Source of the DNA: an uncultured Eubacteriales bacterium
GTDB taxonomy: Bacteria > Bacillota > Clostridia > Peptostreptococcales > Anaerovoracaceae
Reading direction: 5' to 3'
Assembly: GCA_902772685.1 (NCBI GenBank)
Contig: CACYBO010000026.1
Span: 1-6,364 of the forward strand
Length of the DNA: 6,364 nt
This document shows, piece by piece, positions 1 to 4,736 of the stretch. Under the pieces are notes generated by a model. The model did not search any database. It had not been told where the DNA came from and saw only the letters and a list, made by a program, of their open reading frames with translations. Each line of letters begins with the position of its first letter. Position 1 is the first letter of the stretch. Position numbers and translations under genes: made by a program.

Positions 1-150
1 CAGGGTCCCGGTCTTATCAAAAACGATTGTGTCCGCTTCCGCAACTGCTTCCAGGAACTTCCCTCCTTTGACGGAGATACTGTGCCGTCCAGCGTAATCA
101 TGGATCTGCTCCGTATCCAATTCTTCTGGGTTAGTTTTTACTAACCACAT
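1..150 (-). pseudogene. 5'-truncated P1B-type (metal) ATPase fragment, continues past the left edge
   Basis: The minus frame encodes ISVKGGKFLEAVAEADTIVF followed by DKTGTL, the P-type ATPase phosphorylation motif whose Asp is phosphorylated during metal export. The KGG..LEA..EAD lead-in is typical of P1B heavy-metal pumps. In intact pumps roughly 250 or more residues (metal-binding part, several membrane helices, A-domain and the CPx helix) precede this motif. Here only about 23 residues precede the recognisable part, and the frame meets a TAG at 175-177. The only in-frame ATG (148-150) lies inside a predicted -10 box and has no convincing ribosome binding site. I therefore read it as a headless remnant created by a deletion or rearrangement. 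The 3' part lies outside the window, so a split or recoded gene cannot be excluded. The metal is unknown. Confidence 0.75.
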
Positions 151-179
151 TATATACCTGTTGGTTAGCTTTGTCTAAC
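129..179. promoter_or_regulatory. Pair of GTTAG-N6-CTAAC inverted-repeat operators (DtxR/MntR-like)
   Basis: There are two inverted repeats of identical architecture. One at 164-179 is GTTAG-CTTTGT-CTAAC and overlaps the -35 box. One at 129-146 has perfect 7-bp arms GGTTAGT/ACTAACC around TTTT and covers the expected transcription start. Their centres are 34 bp apart. The GTTAG/CTAAC arms resemble operators of the DtxR/IdeR/MntR family of iron- or manganese-dependent repressors, which fits a metal ATPase downstream. The placement suggests repression. The regulator assignment is inference; the repeats themselves are directly visible. Confidence 0.6.
149..177 (-). promoter_or_regulatory. Promoter pointing into the ATPase fragment
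   Basis: Reading the minus strand, TAGACA (177-172, 5 of 6 matches to TTGACA) is followed by a 17-bp spacer and a perfect TATAAT (154-149). Transcription should start near 142. The -10 box overlaps the only in-frame ATG of the ATPase fragment, so that ATG would not be on this transcript. Both operator-like inverted repeats overlap the promoter. Confidence 0.7.
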
Positions 180-192
180 TCTTTTTTAGGGC

Positions 193-228
193 AAAAAAAA
201 AAGCGGCTCCGGAGATTACCAGAACCGC
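193..228 (-). terminator. Rho-independent terminator of the four-gene operon
   Basis: On the minus strand GCGGTTCTGG (228-219) pairs with CCGGAGCCGC (212-203), a 10-bp stem with two G.U pairs and a 6-nt loop, followed by ten T (202-193). The 5' arm consists of the last codons of the DUF1848 gene and its stop codon lies in the loop. It insulates the operon from the ATPase promoter just downstream. Confidence 0.92.
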
Positions 229-1145
229 ATCTGATCTGAAATGAACCGTTCCTGCCTGGCAAGCGTGATTCGGTCCCCTTCCATCTCATGACCGATCAGG
301 AAAGGACTGTCCGGATCGTGCCGGCGCATATTCTGCCGAACCAGTTTCTTGTCGTAATTTGCGTAGCAGTACCTGCAGTCATGGGTGCAGGTATTGTACG
401 CGCCGATGTCATGGCCCAGCAGGCAGCTGCATTCCGGCCGGGCTGCCGTCTCGGACTTCGGTACATGCAAAAACTCCCCGCAGGACTGTTCTAAAATCTG
501 CTGTGTCATGCACCCGGACACATCCACGCCGTAGGCGGCAAGGTCTGTCCCCTCCACGCAGCTCCGCACCGTCATACCGTTCTGCTTTCCTGCTTTTGCA
601 AAAGCAGCCCCGATGGCGATCCGCTCCTCCTGCCGCACCCTGCGGGCCTGAGGGAAGTTGTGCTTCGTCTTCTCGTACAAATCGATGAAGCTGATGACCA
701 CCTGTTTGGTATACCCTCGCAGCATCTCCGCCATCCTTGTGAAGGCTTCGATGTGCAACTCTACTGTATAGTCGTCGGAAATAAAGATCGGGTCATAGCG
801 CCAACTGATGGAGTCCGGCCCGACATGATCGGAGACTTTCCGGAAGGTCTCTATGACCTCCTCCGCAGGCGGCACATTGGGCTCGATCTCCGGCCCGTAC
901 GGCGTAATCGTCACAAACCAGAAGGGATGAAACGCATCGAACTCCTCCAGATAGGGAACCAGCGGGGCCGGGTTTTTGGAACAAAACGCCATGATGTCCA
1001 CCACATCCGGCGTAAGCAGATACTTCGTCACCTGCTGGGGATCATAGGGGTTTCTCACCAGCACAAATCCCTCCGCTACGCGATTGCGGAGCCACTGGCT
1101 GTAAAAAGCCGGTATGTCTGTTCGCATCCCGGTGTTGATGATCAT
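216..1145 (-). CDS. DUF1848 family protein with C-terminal radical-SAM-like cysteine motif
   Basis: This 309-residue protein begins MIINTGMRTDIPAFYSQWL and continues with FVLVRNPYDPQQV, TPDVVD and KNPAPL, the conserved N-terminal signature of DUF1848. The C-terminal part holds C239 and C241 and then DIGAYNTCTHDCRYCYANYD, with a CxxxCxxC motif at C253, C257 and C260. This is the spacing that binds the [4Fe-4S] cluster of radical SAM enzymes, but here it sits near the C-terminus. The biochemical function is unknown to me. Length fits the family, so the gene looks intact. It starts 22 bp after the acetyltransferase stop with AAGGG 7 nt before ATG, and is the last gene of the lipoprotein, aldo/keto reductase, acetyltransferase operon. 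Its last codons form the terminator stem. Family confidence is high, role low. Confidence 0.9.
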   Translation of the reverse strand: MIINTGMRTDIPAFYSQWLRNRVAEGFVLVRNPYDPQQVTKYLLTPDVVDIMAFCSKNPAPLVPYLEEFDAFHPFWFVTITPYGPEIEPNVPPAEEVIETFRKVSDHVGPDSISWRYDPIFISDDYTVELHIEAFTRMAEMLRGYTKQVVISFIDLYEKTKHNFPQARRVRQEERIAIGAAFAKAGKQNGMTVRSCVEGTDLAAYGVDVSGCMTQQILEQSCGEFLHVPKSETAARPECSCLLGHDIGAYNTCTHDCRYCYANYDKKLVRQNMRRHDPDSPFLIGHEMEGDRITLARQERFISDQMRFW

Positions 1146-1167
1146 AGGCGCACCCTTAGTTATTCCC

Positions 1168-1734
1168 CTACTTGATTTTTGAAATTTCTCTGGCCGGAAC
1201 GCCTCCGACGATGGTGTCTGCCGGAACGTCTTTGGTTACGACTGCACCGGCTGCGACGACTGAGTTGTCGCCGATGGTGACGCCCGCCAGAACGGTCGCG
1301 TTGGCGCCGATCCAGACGCGCTTGCCGATGCGGATCGGGGCCGGGTGAAGCTGCTGCCGTTTCGCCGGGTCCAGATCGTGGTTCAGAGTCGCGAGGACGA
1401 CGCCGTGCCCGATCAGCGCACCGTCATCGATATAGATGCCGCCCTGATCCTGGAACTTGCAGTCCGCATTGATGAACACCTGATTCCCGATGTGGATATT
1501 CTTGCCGAAGTCGGTGTAGAACGGCGGGAACATGCCGAAGTTCTCCCCCACCGGCTCACCGATCAGCTCTGAAAACAGCGCGGCCAGTTCGTCCGGTTCG
1601 TGGTACTGATTGTTGATCTTGAGGGTGATCTTCCGGGCCTCGCGGCTGTATTCACGCATCTGCTCAATGACGGCCCAGTCCTCACCGATCGTATCTCCGT
1701 TGTTGAAATGCTCCAGTAATTCTTTTAAGTCCAT
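1168..1734 (-). CDS. Maltose/galactoside O-acetyltransferase-like sugar acetyltransferase
   Basis: This 188-residue left-handed beta-helix (hexapeptide repeat) acetyltransferase of the Maa/LacA/NodL type would transfer acetyl from acetyl-CoA to a sugar hydroxyl in the cytoplasm. The N-terminal 60 residues correspond to the Mac helical segment. Hexapeptide coils run from about residue 78 (KNIHIGNQVFINADC) to 178. H119 in ATLNHDLDP is the expected catalytic histidine. The C-terminal coil IGDNSVVAAGAVVTKDVPAD with VGGVPAR is the usual acetyl-CoA-binding end. The frame is open further upstream to 1845, but that stretch overlaps the reductase gene and lacks family similarity; the ATG at 1734 gives the family N-terminus (MDLKELLEHF). 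It follows the reductase by 11 bp with a weak ribosome binding site (AGGCAG). The natural acceptor is unknown. Confidence 0.93.
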   Translation of the reverse strand: MDLKELLEHFNNGDTIGEDWAVIEQMREYSREARKITLKINNQYHEPDELAALFSELIGEPVGENFGMFPPFYTDFGKNIHIGNQVFINADCKFQDQGGIYIDDGALIGHGVVLATLNHDLDPAKRQQLHPAPIRIGKRVWIGANATVLAGVTIGDNSVVAAGAVVTKDVPADTIVGGVPAREISKIK

Positions 1735-1745
1735 ATTTTCTCTGC

Positions 1746-2897
1746 CTATTCTGCTGCTCCCAGCACCTTCACGAAGTCTTCCATCACATCTGAGATCTTG
1801 ATCTGCTGCGGGCAGACCTGTTCGCAGCTGCCGCAGTCCAGACACGCCGCCGGCCGTTTGTCCTCCGGAATCGCGCCCATCGCCATCGGTGCGATGAAAC
1901 CGAACAGTCCCGCCTTCGTGGTCAGAATGTGCTCATTGTAAAGCTCGATCAGGCGCGGGATATCCAGTCCCTGCGGGCAGTGGTCTGTGCAGTAGTGACA
2001 CGCGGTACACGGCACGGATTTCTCACCGGCGAGCTGCGTCGCCACCTGCATCAGCGCCTTCATTTCATCCTCCTGCAAAGGCAAGTCAGCCTCGAATGTG
2101 TCCACGTTGGCGTGCAGCTGTGCCTCATCGGACATGCCGGAAAGGATCACTTTGACCTCCGGCAGACTCTGCAGGAAACGGAAAGCCCAGGCCGGAATCT
2201 CTTCCTCCGGACGCAGCGCCTTCAGCACCTGTTCCTGTTCCTCATTGAGCTTGGCCAGTTTGCCTCCGCGGAGCGGCTCCATGACCCAAACCGGAATGCC
2301 GTATTCCTTCAGCAGCTCAACTTTTTCTTTGCCGTGCTGGAACTCCCAGTCCAGATAATTCAGCTGAATCTGGCAGAATTCCATCTCATCGCCGTAAGCT
2401 TCTAAAAACCGCTTCAGCACCGGCATTTCCCCATGACAGGAAAAGCCCAGATATTTAATGCGGCCGGCCTGCTTTTGCGCGAGCAGATATTCCATGATGC
2501 CGTACTGCGGGTCGAGGTACTGCTCGATGTTCAGTTCGCAGACGTTGTGCAGCAGGTAGAAGTCAAAGAACTCCAATCCTGTCCGTTCGAGCTGTGTCTC
2601 GAAGATTTCCTTCACTTTCGGCATGTTTGTCAGATCGTATCCCGGGAACTTGTCCGCAAAGTAGTAGCTGTCTCTTGGATACTTACGCAGAGCCTCGCCC
2701 ATAATCTCTTCGGAATGCTCTCCGTGGTATCCCCACGCCGTGTCGTAATAATTGATGCCGTGCTCCATAGCGTAATCCACCATACGCTGCGTCTGCGGGA
2801 TGTCCACCTTTGCATCATCTCCGTCGATGACCGGTAGGCGCATAGCGCCGAAGCCCAGCATGGATAACTTCATGTCCTTGAATTGTCTGTACTGCAT
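1746..2897 (-). CDS. Aldo/keto reductase with C-terminal double [4Fe-4S] ferredoxin domain
   Basis: This 383-residue protein has an AKR TIM barrel at residues 1-285: GFGAMRLP near the N-terminus and the catalytic tetrad D52, Y57 (INYYDTAWGYHG), K83 (ADKFPGY) and H117 (FYLLHNV). The C-terminus carries two cluster motifs, C297-C300-C303-C307 followed by Pro and C352-C355-C358-C362 followed by Pro, each suited to one [4Fe-4S] cluster. This matches the COG1453 type of reductase common in anaerobes. The clusters suggest electron exchange with ferredoxin or flavodoxin in addition to or instead of free NAD(P)H (inference). The substrate is unknown, perhaps reactive aldehydes or quinones. All tetrad and cluster residues are present. 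The start is set by AAGGAGG 5 nt before ATG. It lies 21 bp after the lipoprotein gene, second in the MerR-controlled operon. Confidence 0.95.
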   Translation of the reverse strand: MQYRQFKDMKLSMLGFGAMRLPVIDGDDAKVDIPQTQRMVDYAMEHGINYYDTAWGYHGEHSEEIMGEALRKYPRDSYYFADKFPGYDLTNMPKVKEIFETQLERTGLEFFDFYLLHNVCELNIEQYLDPQYGIMEYLLAQKQAGRIKYLGFSCHGEMPVLKRFLEAYGDEMEFCQIQLNYLDWEFQHGKEKVELLKEYGIPVWVMEPLRGGKLAKLNEEQEQVLKALRPEEEIPAWAFRFLQSLPEVKVILSGMSDEAQLHANVDTFEADLPLQEDEMKALMQVATQLAGEKSVPCTACHYCTDHCPQGLDIPRLIELYNEHILTTKAGLFGFIAPMAMGAIPEDKRPAACLDCGSCEQVCPQQIKISDVMEDFVKVLGAAE

Positions 2898-2918
2898 TGT
2901 GTCCTCCTTATTCCAGTC

Positions 2919-3428
2919 TTACTTCAGTGTGATCGTGACGTCGCGCTGCCCGAGCAGCTCCGCCATTTCCTCCGGGGTTCTATCTGTTATCTTACCCAGG
3001 CGCGTATACGCCCAGGAGTTGGTTCCGTAAAACAATACGATCTTATCGCCGGCATACAGCATGATGTCTCCGGCTTCGGTATCCATCTGCGTATCCTCTG
3101 CCGGCAGTTCCACGCCCAGTTCGCCGACCTGCTCAAAATCTTCATACATGGCCATGTCGATGGTCAGCGGCTGCTCCTTCACCTGCGCTGCGAGTGTTGC
3201 CACTGCCTCATTGTTTTCCCAATCGACCTTTACTTCCTGATCGTCGATCAGCAGGTTCATCTCCATATCAGTTTCCTCACCGGATTTCTCTGCATCGGAT
3301 GTCTCAGTTTCTGTGGCTTTTGCTTCGGTGCTCTGTTCACCCTGTTCTTCTGTCTGATTGGATCCGCATGCGCCCATGACAAGCATCAGGGCGGATACCA
3401 AAACCAACAGCAACACTTTCTTTTTCAT
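2919..3428 (-). CDS. Secreted lipoprotein with cyclophilin-like fold domain
   Basis: The N-terminus MKKKVLLLVLVSALMLVMG and AC form a lipoprotein signal peptide with lipidated C21. Residues 22-56 are an acidic, Glu/Thr-rich flexible linker. Residues 57-169 (MNLLIDDQEVKVDWENNEA, then LTIDMAMYEDFEQVGELG, AGDIMLYAGDKIVLFYG, YTRLGKI and DVTITLK) match the small cyclophilin-like beta-barrel family (Cyclophil_like2 type), which I do not expect to be an active prolyl isomerase. It should be anchored on the outer face of the membrane. In related bacteria such proteins lie near aldo/keto reductases and flavodoxins, and here it is the first gene of the MerR-controlled operon. The 5' leader is about 50 nt and the ribosome binding site is weak (AGGCAG). 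Molecular function unknown. Confidence 0.88.
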   Translation of the reverse strand: MKKKVLLLVLVSALMLVMGACGSNQTEEQGEQSTEAKATETETSDAEKSGEETDMEMNLLIDDQEVKVDWENNEAVATLAAQVKEQPLTIDMAMYEDFEQVGELGVELPAEDTQMDTEAGDIMLYAGDKIVLFYGTNSWAYTRLGKITDRTPEEMAELLGQRDVTITLK

Positions 3429-3452
3429 ATTATACTCTGCCTATACTCTTTC

Positions 3453-3481
3453 TTGCAGCCCTCCACGTCCTGCAGTATAAT
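3453..3481 (+). promoter_or_regulatory. Promoter of the merR-family gene
   Basis: TTGCAG (3453-3458), a 17-bp spacer and a perfect TATAAT (3476-3481) point toward the regulator gene, with a start near 3488 and a leader of about 53 nt. This promoter interlocks with the opposite-facing MerR-type promoter, so one RNA polymerase should exclude the other. Confidence 0.75.
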
Positions 3482-3484
3482 CTC

Positions 3485-3515
3485 ATAGTAATACCTAAAC
3501 CTAACTTTAGGTCAA
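3485..3515 (-). promoter_or_regulatory. MerR-type promoter of the lipoprotein-reductase operon
   Basis: On the minus strand TTGACC (3515-3510) and TACTAT (3490-3485) are separated by 19 bp, the over-long spacer characteristic of MerR-activated promoters. The spacer is filled by an inverted repeat (3493-3512). MerR regulators untwist this spacer to align the two boxes for sigma factor. Transcription would start near 3478, about 50 nt before the lipoprotein ATG. Confidence 0.9.
3493..3512. promoter_or_regulatory. MerR operator, 7-bp perfect inverted repeat
   Basis: ACCTAAA (3493-3499) and TTTAGGT (3506-3512) are perfect inverted arms around CCTAAC. The site lies between the -35 and -10 boxes of the minus promoter and at about +5 to +25 of the predicted merR transcript, so bound regulator could activate the operon and hinder its own gene. 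Confidence 0.88.
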
Positions 3516-3540
3516 GGGTTAATTTTGTGGGAGGTTCAGT

Positions 3541-3984
3541 ATGCGTTCCTATGGTATCGGACAAATCTCGAAGATGTTTGATTTGCCCATTTCAACACTC
3601 CGTTATTATGATAAAGAAGGTCTCTTTCCCGATCTTGCGCGTTACGGCGACAGGCGCCTGTTCAGCGACCGCGAAATCGATGCCCTTCGTGTGATCGAAT
3701 GCCTGAAGGCCTCCGGTCTCGAAATCAAAGACATAAAACAGTTTATGCAGTGGTGCTCAGAGGGACCGTCTACTTACGCCAAGCGGAAGCAGCTGTTTGA
3801 AGACCGCCGCATAGCAGTCGAAGAAGAAATCCAGCAGCTTCAGAAGACACTGGACCTTCTGAACTACAAGTGCTGGTACTATGAAACTGCCATGAACGAC
3901 GGCGGTGAAGACAAAATCCAGCGCATGCTGCCGGATGGACTTCCCGAAGACATTCAGAAACTCTACGACAACAGTTTCAGATAA
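3541..3984 (+). CDS. MerR family transcriptional regulator (NmlR/AdhR-like)
   Basis: This 147-residue protein has a winged-helix MerR DNA-binding domain at residues 1-70 (GIGQISKMF, STLRYYDKEGLFP, YGDRRLFSDREID) and a dimerisation coiled coil at about 80-115 (RKQLFEDRRIAVEEEIQQLQ). C54 in VIECLKASGLEIKDIKQF occupies the position of the conserved cysteine of aldehyde- or thiol-reactive NmlR/AdhR regulators; C72 and C111 are additional. There is no metal-binding C-terminal cluster. GGGAGG lies 6 nt before ATG. It is divergent from the reductase operon, whose promoter contains a fitting operator, so it is the likely activator, sensing an electrophile or other substrate of the reductase (inference). 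It is convergent with the methyltransferase gene. I see no clear terminator in the 114-bp gap 3985-4098. Confidence 0.94.
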   Translation: MRSYGIGQISKMFDLPISTLRYYDKEGLFPDLARYGDRRLFSDREIDALRVIECLKASGLEIKDIKQFMQWCSEGPSTYAKRKQLFEDRRIAVEEEIQQLQKTLDLLNYKCWYYETAMNDGGEDKIQRMLPDGLPEDIQKLYDNSFR

Positions 3985-4098
3985 ATCAGACGCCCATAAA
4001 GAGAAATCATATAAAAGGCAATTACGAAAGAGCGATTACGTCATCGTTTATTCTTGGCTCACGTTCTCACTCATATTGCGCGTCTTGCCTTTGCATTA

Positions 4099-4581
4099 TC
4101 ACCAGATAAACGGGATGATTTTCTTCGTCTTCCGCTTGTATTCCCTGTACTCTTCGCCGAAGTCCTCTTCCAGCCGTTTTTCCTCCCGGCCGACCTGGAT
4201 CATCATGATGACCACGTACAGGACGAATACAACGACCGCCTGCCAGGACCAGAGATAGACCAGCAGACCGATGTAGTAAATGAATACGCCCAGCAGCATC
4301 GGGTTCCGGCAAATCCGATAGGGTCCCCGCGTCATCAGCCGGCTCGTGCGCGGCGCAACTTCATGATTGAAGGCGTCCATCGGGTTTCCCCTGCCCACCA
4401 GCCGCATGTAGACGATCGACCAGATGCTGAGTCCGATTCCGGCCAGCGCCAGGACGGCCAGAATCGCCGTCTGCGCCATCCCGGGATGAATTTCCCCGGA
4501 CAGTTTCCACATGATGAATGGGATCAAAACCACGAACAGTATCAATCCCATAATGTATCCAATAAAATCACGTATACTCAT
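4099..4581 (-). CDS. Integral membrane methyltransferase, ICMT/PEMT-like
   Basis: This 160-residue protein has membrane segments at about 8-27, 37-59 and a re-entrant or double segment at 94-129. The family signature follows: TRGPYRICRNPMLLG (84-98), equivalent to the THGPYRxxRHPMY motif of isoprenylcysteine carboxyl methyltransferase-like enzymes, then REEKRLEEDFGEEYREYKRK (132-151), which closes the SAM-binding site in this fold. It would methylate a small lipophilic or thiol substrate with SAM at the membrane. True ICMT substrates are not expected in bacteria, so the substrate is unknown; a thiol methyltransferase role is possible. The ATG at 4581 gives a natural N-terminus but has no ribosome binding site: a promoter (4616-4588) or a coupled upstream ORF (4616-4578) is needed to explain translation. 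A SAM riboswitch lies about 100 bp upstream on the same strand. Confidence 0.9.
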   Translation of the reverse strand: MSIRDFIGYIMGLILFVVLIPFIMWKLSGEIHPGMAQTAILAVLALAGIGLSIWSIVYMRLVGRGNPMDAFNHEVAPRTSRLMTRGPYRICRNPMLLGVFIYYIGLLVYLWSWQAVVVFVLYVVIMMIQVGREEKRLEEDFGEEYREYKRKTKKIIPFIW

Positions 4582-4616
4582 GGGAATATTGTAACATCTT
4601 CACGGAGTAGTGTCAT
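4578..4616 (-). CDS. Possible 12-codon leader ORF coupled to the methyltransferase
   Basis: ATG at 4616-4614 encodes MTLLREDVTIFP and ends with TGA (4580-4578), which overlaps the methyltransferase ATG as ATGA. AGGGGG lies 5 nt before this ATG, the best ribosome binding site in the region. Such an arrangement is typical of translational coupling and would give the site-less methyltransferase start a ribosome. It can only be made from transcripts begun upstream, for example those reading through the riboswitch. It is too short to judge by codon use. Confidence 0.45.
   Translation of the reverse strand: MTLLREDVTIFP
4588..4616 (-). promoter_or_regulatory. Candidate promoter giving a leaderless methyltransferase mRNA
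   Basis: On the minus strand ATGACA (4616-4611, 5 of 6), a 17-bp spacer and TACAAT (4593-4588, 5 of 6) with an extended TGT just before it. The expected start, 7 nt after the -10 box, is the A of the methyltransferase ATG (4581). If used, the messenger is leaderless and escapes riboswitch control. It competes with the coupled-ORF explanation. Confidence 0.5.
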
Positions 4617-4681
4617 CTTCTCCCCCTGTTCCGCTTTGAGTCTATAGGTCTTTTCGTTTCACACATAAGAGCACAGCAATG

Positions 4682-4709
4682 AAAAAGTCCCATCGTTACG
4701 ATGGGACTT
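4682..4709 (-). terminator. Rho-independent terminator of the SAM riboswitch
   Basis: On the minus strand AAGTCCCATCG (4709-4699) and CGATGGGACTT (4695-4685) form a perfect 11-bp stem with a TAA loop, followed by a T run (4686-4682, the first two inside the stem). The U tract is short. It may also end transcripts from the amidohydrolase and pyrophosphohydrolase genes upstream. Confidence 0.85.
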
Positions 4710-4736
4710 CTGATCTGTTTATTCTCATCCCATCGT
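4682..4736 (-). promoter_or_regulatory. Riboswitch expression platform (antiterminator/terminator switch)
   Basis: Three segments compete on the minus transcript. ACGATGGGA (4736-4728), partly the 3' strand of P1, can pair with TCCCATCGT (4706-4698), an antiterminator of 9 bp. The same middle segment otherwise forms the terminator with 4695-4685. SAM binding stabilises P1, frees the middle segment for the terminator and stops transcription; without SAM the antiterminator allows readthrough toward the methyltransferase. This is the standard S-box OFF logic applied to the pairings seen here. Confidence 0.85.

Noticed and set aside
99..101. ATG with GGAG 7 nt upstream on minus (101-99) as the real start of the left-edge gene
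   Set aside because: It is in a different frame from the ATPase motifs and the resulting peptide is unlike any P-type ATPase segment, unless a frameshift is assumed.
660..1175. Plus-strand ORF of 171 codons opposite the DUF1848 gene
   Set aside because: It is a frame shadow of a gene with strong family signature and has no ribosome binding site or domain pattern.
1735..1845. Upstream extension of the acetyltransferase frame to an ATG at 1845
   Set aside because: The extension overlaps the iron-sulfur C-terminus of the reductase in another frame, has no family similarity, and the ATG at 1734 gives the expected N-terminus.
2883..3488. Plus-strand ORF of 201 codons opposite the lipoprotein gene
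   Set aside because: The apparent hydrophobic composition comes from the complement of the acidic linker and signal peptide; it also runs through the divergent promoter region.
4014..4092. AAAGGCAA (4014-4021) and TTGCCTTT (4085-4092) as a shared terminator between the convergent merR and methyltransferase genes
   Set aside because: The 8-bp arms are 63 nt apart with no T run after them on either strand, so it does not qualify as an intrinsic terminator. Nothing else stands out in 3985-4098.
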